Origin: DASQPA01 sp963757335
Lineage (GTDB): Bacteria; Acidobacteriota; Thermoanaerobaculia; Multivoradales; UBA5704
Direction of reading: 5' to 3'
NCBI GenBank assembly: GCA_963757335.1
Contig: CAVWRJ010000008.1
Span: forward strand, 1,054,001 to 1,118,000
DNA: 64,000 nt
Below, in pieces: positions 1-9,400 of the stretch; position 1 is the stretch's first letter; every line of letters begins with the position of its first letter. Under the pieces are notes generated by a model. That model saw only the letters and a program-made list of their open reading frames with translations, ran no database searches and was not told the DNA's origin. A program made the position numbers and the translations under genes.

Positions 1-354
1 GGAGACCCGGGCACCGCGCAGCCGTTCGGGTTGCTCGCGCCCGGTCAAGGTGAAGCTCTGGCCGTCGTCGAAGGCCTCGACCGCGGCGAAGAGCCGGCTC
101 TGCTCCTGCCAGTCGAGGTAGTCGCCGCCGGAGGTGATCTCGGCGTTGAAGTCTCTGACGTAGTCGGTCGCCCACACCAGGCTCCCCGGGTCGCGGTAGG
201 GGAGCGGCCGCAGCAGCAGGGCCTCGACCAGGCTGAAGATGGCGCTGTTGGCGCCGATCCCCAGGGCGAGGGTGAGCACCGCGGCGAGGGCGAAGCCGGG
301 GTGGGTACGCAGTGTCCGCAGGGCGTGGTGGAGGTCGGAGGCGAGAACCTTCAT
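1..354 (-). CDS. ADOP/MacB-type ABC transporter permease, N-terminal part (runs off window)
   Basis: Seen: the first 118 codons of a minus-strand gene start at ATG 354-352, and the stop lies outside the window. Its GAGGAGA ribosome-binding site sits 6 nt upstream. The protein has an N-terminal amphipathic stretch, a first membrane helix (about residues 20-42, AAVLTLALGIGANSAIFSLV) and then a MacB-like periplasmic domain beginning with LLLRPLPYRDPGSL and a YLDWQEQS segment. Known: this N-terminus is characteristic of the duplicated orphan permeases (ADOP) abundant in Acidobacteriota, which carry two FtsX-like units and are thought to work with MacB-type ATPases in export or envelope processes. 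A full-length relative lies at 38445-40871. The substrate is unknown. The lipoprotein gene ends 67 nt upstream on the same strand, so the two may be co-transcribed. Confidence 0.85.
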   Translation of the reverse strand, partial: MKVLASDLHHALRTLRTHPGFALAAVLTLALGIGANSAIFSLVEALLLRPLPYRDPGSLVWATDYVRDFNAEITSGGDYLDWQEQSRLFAAVEAFDDGQSFTLTGREQPERLRGARVS

Positions 355-421
355 CGGGATCTCCTCATGGCTTTCCTCCTACAACGCCGGAGCCACGGGA
401 GAGTTGCGCCCGCCCGGCGCT

Positions 422-985
422 CTACTGGATCTCGAACGGCAGCTCGACGGTCCGCTCGCCGACCGCAATGGAGAGCTTGTAGGAGCCCTTCTTGAGCGGT
501 TTGTCCCCGGGGCACTTGACGGTCGCGCCGTACTGGTTCTGGCAGACGCCGCCGCCGCAGACCGTGTAGCCGGGGCAGCCCTGGGACCACGGCTCGGCGC
601 AGCCGAGGTCGCCGACGACCTTCGCGGTCACCCCTTTGACCACCTGGGGATCGACGTCGATCGTGTAGGCGATCTCCGTCGTGCCGGGCTCGAAGCTCTG
701 CGGTGCCGGGAGGGGCTGGGGGATCATGCAGCGCGGAATGCCGGTGGCGCTCCGGTCGCGCACGCCCTCGCCGATCCGAACCCGCAGGACGCCCGCCGGC
801 AGGGCAGGACCGGCAGCGGCGCTCGGAGCGGTGGGAGTGGCCGCCGGAGCTGCCGCCGGAGCGGTGACGGCCGCCGGGGGAGCGGCGGGCGCGGGGGTGC
901 TCCCGGCGCAGGCGGTGGCGGTGAGGAGGAGAGCCAGGGCGGCCAGGGACGGCCTTTTTCCACACTTCAAGATTTCGATCGTCAT
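422..985 (-). CDS. Predicted secreted lipoprotein, function unknown
   Basis: The 187-residue protein begins with a basic n-region and a hydrophobic core ending in LLLTATACAGS, a lipobox-like site with the cysteine at about residue 26. A low-complexity Ala/Pro linker of about 40 residues follows, then a compact domain with six or more cysteines (CMIPQP, LGCAEPW, GCPGYTVCGGGVCQN, KCPGDK) ending in a beta-rich segment. The start is supported by GAGGAGAA 8 nt upstream of the ATG. I recognise no family. The layout suggests an outer-membrane-anchored domain with disulfides; the LPFEIQ end and the regular strands could fit an Ig-like or carbohydrate-binding fold, but that is a guess. It lies between the decarboxylase and the ADOP permease on the same strand. 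Confidence 0.75.
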   Translation of the reverse strand: MTIEILKCGKRPSLAALALLLTATACAGSTPAPAAPPAAVTAPAAAPAATPTAPSAAAGPALPAGVLRVRIGEGVRDRSATGIPRCMIPQPLPAPQSFEPGTTEIAYTIDVDPQVVKGVTAKVVGDLGCAEPWSQGCPGYTVCGGGVCQNQYGATVKCPGDKPLKKGSYKLSIAVGERTVELPFEIQ

Positions 986-1032
986 CGTCAGGTTCTCCTC
1001 GACAGGGTCTGGGGATCTAGCGGCTCGCGGCG

Positions 1033-1125
1033 GGGTACTGGGTCCGTTTGAACCTGCGGGCGGTCTCCTTCGGGCGCTCCGCGCAGCCAGTCGTCCGTCC
1101 TCGGATTCAAACGGACCCGGTACCC
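1033..1125. repeat. Long inverted repeat at the 3' end of the decarboxylase gene
   Basis: Arms at 1033-1054 and 1103-1125 are reverse complements over about 22 bp with one mismatch and one extra base; the core is GGGTCCGTTTGAA. They enclose a 48-nt loop. The decarboxylase stop codon (1107-1109) lies inside one arm, so the last codons are copied in inverted orientation downstream. It could act as a terminator-like hairpin between the decarboxylase and the lipoprotein gene, although no T-tract follows. Confidence 0.6.
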
Positions 1126-2643
1126 GCGGCAGGCGATTGTATCGGATGTCGATCGCCGACCTCCGCCCGGATGTCCGCCAGGCACTCCTCCATCCGGTCC
1201 CGGTGGGTGCGGAAGGAGACGACGCAGATGCGGAGCGCGAAGCGGTCGCCGAGGAGGGTGCCGGTGAGCATGACCCGCTTGCGGGCGTTGATCCGGTCGA
1301 GGAGGTCCCGGTTGCGGCGGTTGATCTCCTCGACCGGCAGGCCCTGCCACTCGGGCGGATGGAGGCGGAAGGCGACGATCGAGAGCTGGGGCTCGGCGAG
1401 GATCTCGATCCCGGGGATCGTGCGGAGCTCCGCGGTCGCCCAATGGGTGAGCGCGAGCTTCTCGGTCAAGGCTTCCGCGGAAGGGGCCGATGCCGAGGAG
1501 CTTCACGGGCAGCCAGACCCGAAGGCCGCGGAAGGGCTTCGAGAGCTCGGGCGAGATCTCGCAGAAGTCGACGAGATCGGGGTCCTCCTGGAGGGGGGGC
1601 ATGTAGTCGGCCGCCAGGGTGTGGGCGCGCTTCAGGGCGGCGCCGTCGCGGACCAGGAGGGCGCCGGTGCCGTAGGGGAGGAAGAGCCCCTTGTGCGGAT
1701 CGAGCACCACCGAGTCGGCGCGCTCGATGCCCCGCATCGTCCGCCGGCCCTCCTCGGTGAGCAGGAAGAAGCCGCCGTAGGCGGCGTCGACATGGAACCA
1801 GAGCCCGTGGCGCGCCGCCAGATCGGCCAGCTCGGGGAGGGGATCGACGGCGCCGGTGTTGGTGGTGCCGGCGTTGCCCACGACGAGGAAGGGGGTGAGC
1901 CCCTGCCGGCGGTCCGCGCCGATCTGGGCCTCCAGAGCTTCCGGCACGATGCGGAAGCGCTCGTCGGTCGGCACCCGGCGCACGTTGCCCGGCGGGAAGC
2001 CGGCGAGGAGGGCCGCCTTCTCCACCGAGTGATGGGTCTGGGCCGAGGCGTAGAGGATGCCTTGGAGGAAGTTCTCGGGCAGCCGCTCGCGCCGGGCGGT
2101 GACCAGGCCGGTCCAGTTGGCGAGCGAGCCGCCGCTGGTGAGGAAGCCCCGCGCCTCCCGGGGGTAGCCGACGATCTCGGCCAGCCAGGCGACGACGTTG
2201 GCCTCCAGCTGGGAGAGGGCGGGAGCCGCGGCGAAGACCCCGGTGTAGCGGTTGACCGCGTCGGCGATGAGATCGGCCACGGCGGCATGGAACAGCCCGC
2301 CCCCCGGGATGTAGGCGAGGTAGCCCGGCCCGGCGGCGTTGAACGAGGCCGGGATGGCTCGCTCGAAGAGCAGGTCGAGGAGCACCGGGAGCGGGGTGCC
2401 CACCTGCGGCAGCGGCTCGGCGAGCGAGCGGGCGAGCGCGAAAGCCCCCTCGGTCGCCGCGGCGGGCTGCGCCGGGAGCGATAAGACATGGGGGATGATC
2501 CGGGCGAGCGCCGCCTCGACCATCTCCCGCATCTCGGCGGCGGAGGGTTCGAGCGGGTGCGCGGCGGCGGTCGCCGGGGTCGCCGGGGTCGCCAGGGCAG
2601 CCGGGGTGGCGGGGGAGGGTGCGGGGTGCGGAGTCGAGATCAT
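1107..2643 (-). CDS. PLP-dependent group II (aromatic-L-amino-acid type) decarboxylase, with one frameshift
   Basis: The protein matches the fold-type I group II decarboxylase family (AADC, tyrosine and glutamate decarboxylases), which remove the alpha-carboxyl of an amino acid to give an amine. Seen: an Ala/Pro-rich head of about 35 residues, then GYLAYIPGGG, the substrate-loop region FLTSGGSLANWT, the PLP-stacking THHSVEKAA, the PLP-aspartate motif HVDAAYGGFF, and the Schiff-base lysine in DPHKGLFLPYG. The C-terminal domain (TEKLALTHWATAEL to RICVVSFRTHRD) continues in another frame from about nt 1480. One surplus base near 1472-1482, probably an A in GGAAG on the coding strand, explains it; removing it gives about 511 residues, normal for the family. 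Substrate cannot be read with confidence. Either a sequencing indel or a recent pseudogene. Confidence 0.8.
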
Positions 2644-2787
2644 GGCGGCCGGAGCTCCGTTTGACGTTGGATGATATCCCTAACTCGGCGTACACCAACG
2701 CGTCGAAGATGCCTCCGGCACTCCCCCGATTTCGATCCGTCCCCAACCCCAAGGTCTACCCCCGCGGACGGTTGCCCGAGGTGCGGG

Positions 2788-4425
2788 TCACCGTGCTGTC
2801 GACAGCGGACGTTTGAGCCAGTAAGAACCGCTGGCGTCGTAGCGATAGCCCGCGGCCGTCAGCAGTTTCCACGTATTGCCGTGGCCGACGGCTACCGGCC
2901 TGTGGATGGCGTCCGGGTGATCGTGCGCCAGCAGGTAGGCGTAGTCCCACTTCATGTGCCCGGGCGTAAAGCGTTGGTACTCATTGAGCTCCAGCGGGAG
3001 GGTAGGGGGCAGGCGCGCGATGTGCCGGTCGTTGTAACCCAACAGATCGACCATGCGGTAGTCGCTGAAATAGGCGGGAATGCCGGCACAGGCGGTCGCC
3101 AGAACGCCGCTGGGGCCCAGCACGCCTTGGAGCCGCTGCAATTCGCGATAGAGATCTGCGTAGCTGTCGACCAGCAACGGCTGCCGGGCCACCGCAAGAT
3201 CCAGCCAGTTCTCTCCGGACCTGGTGGCAAGCCCGAGCCCGTCCGCCGTCACCAGCGCGCAGACGGTCGACACGATCAGGAAGCGTCGCCGGTCGCCCCC
3301 CCGCATCCGGACCGCGATCTCGCTGAGCACTCGATTGAGGAGGAGGAAGACCAGGGGGAAGGCGTAGACCACGAAGCGGTTCGCCCGCACGTTGAGCGGC
3401 ATCTCCCAGGCGTCGCCGCCGACATAGACACTGTAGGCGCAGAGGACCGCGAACAGCGCCGAGGGTAACCACAGCCGGCGGCGCAGCTCGCGATCGGCGG
3501 AGTACCGAAGGAGCACACCGACGGCGACGCCGACTGAGGCCAGCAGAAGGAAGTGATCCGCGAACGATTCCCACAAGGCCCTCGCGCCGCGCAGCAGCCG
3601 GATGTCCATGGGGACCTGAGAGAGCTTGAGATAGTAGGTATTGGGCAGGACGTCGTGGAAGTAGAGCCAGCGAAAGACGCTGTATCCGGCGACCACGGCG
3701 CTCCAGACCGCCGCCCCCTGCCACCAGTGGGCGCGCTGCCGTCGCTGCCGCAGCCCGCCGTTGGCGATGACGTAGAGTTGCACCACGGAGACCATCAGGA
3801 TCATGTCCATACGCAGCAGATAGGCGACGGCCCCGAGGAGGAACAGCTCCCGGTGACGATCCTCGCCGTGGCAGACGATGTCGAGAGCCAACAGCACAGA
3901 AGCGGTGGTCAACAGCGCTTGCAGCCCGCTCTCCATCCCCATCAAAGACCAGTAGCTCAAGGGGTAATAGAAGCCGGTAAGGAGAGCCGCGGGCAGCCAT
4001 GTGTGGGCCCGATCGGCCGAGAAAAAGCGCCCGGCCAGGCGCCTCACCAGGACCACATGCCAGACGAGAATCAGGAGCGACAACAGCTGTACCACCAGGC
4101 TGCGGTACCGGAGGTCCAAGGGCAACAGGTTCGCCGGGACCATCAGGGCCACCCAGAGCGGATGGGTGAAGCCTTCGACCGGCTCCCCGGTGCGGGCCCA
4201 GTTGAGCCCGTGGCCTTCGACCAGGCTGCGGGCGTAGGTCATCGAGATCATGGCGTCTTCGAAGAGGCAGAAGATCCGCCGGCCGGCGAAGACCAGAGAC
4301 GATCTGTAGATGAACCAGCCCGACCAGCCGACCATGGCGGCCAGCAGCAGCCAGAGGCTCCTGGGGTGGTCCCCGCGATCCCCCGCATCGGTCGCCGTCA
4401 CGGCCTTTTCGTCTTCGTCGCTCAT
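2788..4425 (-). CDS. GT-C-like multi-spanning membrane protein (glycosyltransferase candidate), second paralogue
   Basis: 545 residues with about ten hydrophobic helices. After the first helix comes a periplasmic loop with the conserved-looking string FEDAMISMTYARSLVEGHG, then VEGFTHPLWVALM. Known: a DD/ED pair followed by ..S.RYARNL..GHG and VEG(F/Y)T.PLW is typical of GT-C enzymes related to mycobacterial AftB and to ArnT-like families, which move sugars from polyprenyl-phosphate carriers on the outer face of the membrane. The C-terminal 150 residues form a soluble domain (GIPAYFSDYRMVDLLGYNDRHIA). It is a paralogue of the gene at 4422-6071, with near-identical layout and length. Start and upstream stop overlap as ATGA, indicating translational coupling. 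The sugar donor and acceptor are unknown. Confidence 0.7.
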   Translation of the reverse strand: MSDEDEKAVTATDAGDRGDHPRSLWLLLAAMVGWSGWFIYRSSLVFAGRRIFCLFEDAMISMTYARSLVEGHGLNWARTGEPVEGFTHPLWVALMVPANLLPLDLRYRSLVVQLLSLLILVWHVVLVRRLAGRFFSADRAHTWLPAALLTGFYYPLSYWSLMGMESGLQALLTTASVLLALDIVCHGEDRHRELFLLGAVAYLLRMDMILMVSVVQLYVIANGGLRQRRQRAHWWQGAAVWSAVVAGYSVFRWLYFHDVLPNTYYLKLSQVPMDIRLLRGARALWESFADHFLLLASVGVAVGVLLRYSADRELRRRLWLPSALFAVLCAYSVYVGGDAWEMPLNVRANRFVVYAFPLVFLLLNRVLSEIAVRMRGGDRRRFLIVSTVCALVTADGLGLATRSGENWLDLAVARQPLLVDSYADLYRELQRLQGVLGPSGVLATACAGIPAYFSDYRMVDLLGYNDRHIARLPPTLPLELNEYQRFTPGHMKWDYAYLLAHDHPDAIHRPVAVGHGNTWKLLTAAGYRYDASGSYWLKRPLSTAR

Positions 4426-6071
4426 CGTTCGCGGAGCCAGAAGTCGCCATCGGGATGGTAGTGGTAGCCCACCGTACGGAGCAGGTTCTGCCGTCTCAAG
4501 GGATCCGCGCGGCCTTCGCCGAGAACGGCGTCGGGGTGGTACCGCTCCAGAACGTAGGGGTCGTCCGACTTGCCGCGGCCCGGGGTGTAGCCCATGAAGT
4601 CTTCCCGTTGGAGCGGGACCGCCGGCGGCAGGCGTGCGATGTGGCGCTCGTTGCCGCCGGACAGGTCGACCATCCGATAGTCGGTGAAATAGGCGGGCAC
4701 GCCGGCATCGCTCGTCGCCACGACCCCCGTGGGTCCCAGAACATCCTGCAGCTTTCTCGTCCGGGCATAGATCTCGGCCTGCGCCTGGGCTCCGTGAGGC
4801 GGGAGCACAGCGAGAAACGCCACCGCGTTCCCGCCGACGTCAGAGCTGAGCCAGAACCCATCGGCGACCGCCAGGGCGAGAACCGTGGTGAGCGTCAAGA
4901 AGGAACGACGGGCGAGGTCGTCCCCCCAGGGCCGTGCCGCGATCCAGCCGGCCGCCTGGTTGACCAGCCCATTGAAGAGGACGAACAAGAGGGGCATGAC
5001 ATAGACGACGTAGCGGTTGGAACGCAGTTGCAGGTCGAGGTCCCCGGCGTCGCCCCCAACGTAGACGCTGTACGCGGACGCCACCAGGAACAGGCTTGCG
5101 AGGAGCGCCATCCGCCCACCAGGCCCGTCATTCTGGCGACCCTGTCGCCCCAGCAGGCCGAGGCCGATGCCGATCGCGGCGAGCAGAGCCAGCTGTTCCG
5201 AGAGCGACGCCCCCAGCAGGAAAACTCCCCGCGTGAGCCGAAGATCGAGGGGTATGCGGTAGAGATTGAGATAGTAGGTGTTGGCGAGAACGTCCCCAAA
5301 ATAGAGCCACCGTAAGGCGCTGTAGCCGGCGACGACGACAGAGAAGGCGAGGAGCCCCTGGTACCAGCGGCCGCGCTGCCAGCGTTCCCGGAGCCCGCCT
5401 TGGACAACGAGATAGACCTGGATCGCAGCCACGAGGAGGAGCATGTCGCTGCGCAGCAGGTAGGAGGCCGCTCCGAGGAGGAGCAACTCGCGGTGTCGGT
5501 CGAGGCCGCGGTGGACGATGTCGAATACCAGGAGCACCGAGGCGGTAATGAGCAGCGCTTGGAGGCCGCTCTCCATGCCCAGGAGAGCCCAGTAGCCGAG
5601 CGGGTAGTAGAAGGCGGTCAGCAGCGCCGCAGGCATCCAGTGCCGCGCGAGAGCGGTCGAAAAAAAACGCAGGGTCAGTCGCCGAACGAGGAGCACGTTG
5701 GCGACGAGCAGGACGAGCGAGAGGAGCTGCACCACCAGGCTCCGGTGCTCGAGAGCGAGACCGAGCGTGTTGATCGGGACCATCAGAGCGGTCCACAGGG
5801 GACTGGTGAAACCTTCGACCGGCGCGCCGGCCCGAGCCCAGTTGAACCCATGCCCTTCGACGAAGTTCCGGGCATAGGTCATGGAGACCATGGCATCCGG
5901 AAAGAGACAGAAGATCCGCCTGCCCGCAAAGACGAAGGAAGTCGTCCAGATGAACCGTACCGCCCAGGCCACCATGCAGCTGAGGAGAGGAACGAGGCCT
6001 GCCCGGGATTCCAGGAAACTGTCGGCTTTGCCCTGCCTCGAGGGCGGTTCCCCCTCCCCCGGTCGGGTCAA
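4422..6071 (-). CDS. GT-C-like multi-spanning membrane protein (glycosyltransferase candidate), first paralogue
   Basis: 549 residues if started at TTG 6071-6069, which overlaps the stop of the preceding gene as TTGA. I chose this over the in-frame ATG at 6251 because the earlier start would overlap the small upstream gene by 180 nt and add a 60-residue head absent from the 545-residue paralogue. The first helix (VPLLSCMVAWAVRFIW) is followed by FPDAMVSMTYARNFVEGHG and VEGFTSPLWTALM, the presumed active-site loop. About ten helices and a periplasmic C-terminal domain (GVPAYFTDYRMVDLSGGNERHIA) follow. The two paralogues align end to end, so they arose by tandem duplication and may act in sequence or as a pair. 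Genetic coupling to an RHS protein is unusual for this family. Confidence 0.7.
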   Translation of the reverse strand: MTRPGEGEPPSRQGKADSFLESRAGLVPLLSCMVAWAVRFIWTTSFVFAGRRIFCLFPDAMVSMTYARNFVEGHGFNWARAGAPVEGFTSPLWTALMVPINTLGLALEHRSLVVQLLSLVLLVANVLLVRRLTLRFFSTALARHWMPAALLTAFYYPLGYWALLGMESGLQALLITASVLLVFDIVHRGLDRHRELLLLGAASYLLRSDMLLLVAAIQVYLVVQGGLRERWQRGRWYQGLLAFSVVVAGYSALRWLYFGDVLANTYYLNLYRIPLDLRLTRGVFLLGASLSEQLALLAAIGIGLGLLGRQGRQNDGPGGRMALLASLFLVASAYSVYVGGDAGDLDLQLRSNRYVVYVMPLLFVLFNGLVNQAAGWIAARPWGDDLARRSFLTLTTVLALAVADGFWLSSDVGGNAVAFLAVLPPHGAQAQAEIYARTRKLQDVLGPTGVVATSDAGVPAYFTDYRMVDLSGGNERHIARLPPAVPLQREDFMGYTPGRGKSDDPYVLERYHPDAVLGEGRADPLRRQNLLRTVGYHYHPDGDFWLRER

Positions 6072-6424
6072 ACGACGGGTTCCTGGGTTGCGCCGTCCTC
6101 CTCGGCGCTTTGGGTCAACGCGAGGACGGCCTTGATCGAACCGACCGGCCCATAGAACCAGAAATATTGTCGCACCTTTCTCTGCAGGGCCGGATCCTGC
6201 GGCACGCGGACCCGAAGCGTGACCGTCAACCCGACCAGGAGGAGAGAACAAAGAAGCGCTCCCCCAATCCCTGCATAGGCGATCTCAAACTGCATCGGAA
6301 CGTCAAAGGGAAAACCCGCCATAATGAAGGCCAAACAGAAGCTCGCGAGGCCGCCAGCAAACAAGCCAATTCCCAGCTTGCGCAAGATTCGGAGCGTAGC
6401 TTTACTCGGTTCCCGATGTCTCAA
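6068..6424 (-). CDS. Small two-TM membrane protein, candidate immunity protein of the RHS gene
   Basis: 118 residues from TTG 6424-6422, which overlaps the RHS stop codon as TTGA; a GAGGGGA ribosome-binding site lies in the last RHS codons 6 nt upstream. The reading frame stays open further upstream, but there it runs antiparallel-free over the RHS coding sequence and reads as a shadow, so the coupled start is preferred. Two hydrophobic helices are visible (LGIGLFAGGLASFCLAFIM and IGGALLCSLLLVGLTVTL) with a charged N-terminus and a C-terminal soluble tail. No family is recognised. Known: genes directly behind RHS/polymorphic-toxin genes commonly encode the cognate immunity protein, sometimes membrane-embedded. 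That role is inference from position only. Confidence 0.6.
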   Translation of the reverse strand: MRHREPSKATLRILRKLGIGLFAGGLASFCLAFIMAGFPFDVPMQFEIAYAGIGGALLCSLLLVGLTVTLRVRVPQDPALQRKVRQYFWFYGPVGSIKAVLALTQSAEEDGATQEPVV

Positions 6425-9400
6425 TACGTTCCCCTCAGGGTGTAACTGCAGCGCTGCCAATAGCCCCCTCCCCCCAGCGACCCGCTGACGTTCAATGTGC
6501 TGGTCAATGGAGAGCTCGTATTGTTGCACGAACCGACGGAAACCGCCGGGCCAATAAGACCCAAAGCGGGAATCGAAAGATTCCAGGAATCGGATAGACC
6601 GCCCAGCTCTCTTTTGTTGCAGGCACAGGCGGCCGGAGCACTGATGACCGGGATACTGAAGTCTACGCCGGCACCATAACCGCCAAAAGCCCCGATCATT
6701 CCGCAGACGAAGGTTACCCTCACCCGTACAGCTCGTCCACGGCACTTAAATCTTCCGAAGCCGATATTGAGCCCCCCGATGAAGCCGGCATCGGCCTGGA
6801 TGCCAAGGTAGTCCCACATGCCGCTCGGGCACTCATCCAGACAGGAGCAAAGACCGAGCGGGTCGGACAATACGAGCGGCATGTCCATCGCGTAGCCATA
6901 GATGGAATCCCGCTTGCCGGGTCGAGAGGACAGGAGGGCAAAAATCGGATCCGCCTGCGTATACCGCCCCCACTCCCCTCGGTACCACCGATGCACGTTA
7001 TAGCTCCGGTCCGTCACCCCGTTTTCTCCCAACCCCAACTGCTCCGCTTCCTGCCCCGGCAGCCGCAAGGGCTGGTGCCGGTCGTAGGAGCGCAGCGCGT
7101 AAACCTCTCCGAACGGCTCGTACTCCGCTCGCCAGACGATCCCTTGCTGCGCGCTGGTCTGGAGGATCGGCGTTCCCAGGTGATCGGTGAAGGTCCAGGA
7201 GGTCACCCCCGTGGCGTCGACCTGGGCGACCGGGTGGCCGTTCCACCAGAGGTATTCGTTGGAGATCAGGGGGTGGGCGCTCGCCGACAGCTCGGTCTCG
7301 GCGAGGAGGTGCAGCTCGGGGGTGTAGAGGAAGAACTCCCGGGTGCCGGCGGCGACAGCCGAGAGGGAGGTGCTTTGCAGGTGTCCCGTAGACGCCTTCG
7401 AGATCGGGGGCGCAACGAGCGCCGAGGGCTGCCGGGCCGTCTTCGGAAAGAGCCCTGCCCCGTCTTCGATCACAGCGACGATCGTCCCATAGCCCGGATG
7501 CCCGGGGTCCGAGCCGTAGGGCGAGCTCGGATCGACCTGGAGCACCACCGTCGCCGCGATGTTGCCGTAGATCGTCGAGCCGCTTTTCGCGAGGCTGGTC
7601 GAGACGATCGCCCCGATGTAGGCGCCGATCGTCGCGGGCGGCGAGCTGTTGCCGGGCTTGGAGGTCCAGCAGTTGGCATCCAGGAGCGGCGTGCCCGTCG
7701 TGTGGGCCGTCGGCTCGCAGAGGGTGATCGGAGTCGTCTTCGGGGTGACGTAGCCCTTGAAGCTCGGATTAGCGGCGTAGTCGCCTCCCGTCACCTGCTG
7801 CGCCCACTGGCTGCCCCAGAAGCTAACCCTCTGGCCAACCGCGAGGCCCGGGGTGTTGCCGCCCCAGACGACGAAGGCGTTCGATTGATAGACGAGCACC
7901 GGGACGCTCGTGTGCGCCGGCCGGCGGTAGGTGTCGCCCGCGAAGGCGATCGCGACTGTGGCCGGTCCCGTCGTCGGGCTGGCGGCGAGGTTGAGGGTCG
8001 CTGTGGCCGTGCCGTCCGCCCCCGTCGTCGCCGTGGCGGTGACGGTGCCGAAGGTGAAGGTCACGGGCTCGCCGGAGAGCGGTGTGCCGTCCCCGTCGGT
8101 CAGGCGGGCGGTCACCGCCTGGGTCTGGCCGTTCGCCAGGGCGGGCTTGCCGGTGTAGGTGAGGATGGTCTCGTCGGGCAGCAGCGGCAGGAGGAGCGCG
8201 GCCGAGGTGCCCGCGAAGCCGCCGCCCCCCGCGAAGCTCATGGTGAGCGCGACGGCGCCGGGGGTCCCTGGAGCCCCCGTCGGCGTCAACGTCGTCGTCG
8301 CCGTGCCGTCGGCGCCGGTCAGCGCGGTCACCGTCTGCGTCCCCAGGCTGAAGGTGATCGTCTGCCCGGCCACGGGGCGTCCCGTGGCGGCTTCGGTGAG
8401 CCGCGCCGAGAGGGTCATGGCGTCACTGTACTCTCCAACCGCCGCCCCCGTATAGAGAAGCGTCGTTGCCGTCGCCGTCCAGGTTACCGTCACCAGGTTG
8501 GAGACCGGTCCGCCCGTCGCGGTGGCCTGGATGGCGTCGGCTCCCTGGCTGGCGCCGGTCAGGGTGAAGGTGGCATGGCCGGTGGCGTCGGTCATCGCCT
8601 GGCCGGTCTTCCCGGCGTCGGGACCGTTGACGACCTGGAAGGTCACCGCGGCGTTCGCGACTGGCTGGTGCGCTCCGTTGGCGAGAAGAGCGGTCACGGT
8701 CGCGCGGCTCCCCAGTGGGAAACTCGCGGTGAGCGGCGAGAGGGTGAGCGATCCCGGCGCGCCCCAGGTCGTGGTCACCGGGTTGGAGGCCAGGGTGGCG
8801 CCCCCCTGGAGGGTGAGGTCGGCCTCCAGGATGTCCGTTCCGGCGAGCTTCGAGGTGAAGGTGAAGATCGCCTTACCGTCTGGCCCGGTCGTCCCCGGAC
8901 CGCTCTTGCCGGCGTTCGGACCGGAGGTCACCTTGAAGAGGACGGTGAGGTTCGGGACCGGCTGGCCGGCATTACCGGCATTACCGGCATCATCGGTCGC
9001 GAGAAGAGTCGCGTTGTAGGCCGTGCCCACCGCCTGCGCGGCGGAGGCGGGCGAGAGCGCCAGGTGGACCGCCGGCAGCCAGGTGACCGACACCGGGTTC
9101 GAATCGATCCCGGTGAAGGTGGTGTTGAACATCGTCGCCTTGATGGTGTCGATCCCCACCTGGGTGCCGGGGTAGGTGAAACGGGCCGTTCCCGTAACAT
9201 CGGTGTGGCTCTCGACGATCTGGATCGCGTGCGGGCCAGCGGAGATCGTGAACCGCACGAGGGCGTTGGGCACCGGCTCGCCTCCGGCGTCCATGCCGAT
9301 CGCCTCGACGGTCGCGCTTCCTCCCACCGGGAAGGTCGAGGTGAGCGGACGGAGCGCCACGGTCCCCGGGCTCGTCGTCGCCTCGCCGCCGATCGGCCGC

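Noticed and set aside
4422..6251. ATG at 6251 as start of the first GT-C-like protein
   Set aside because: It adds about 60 disordered residues not present in the paralogue and overlaps the small two-TM gene by 180 nt; TTG 6071 gives a coupled TTGA junction and matching length.
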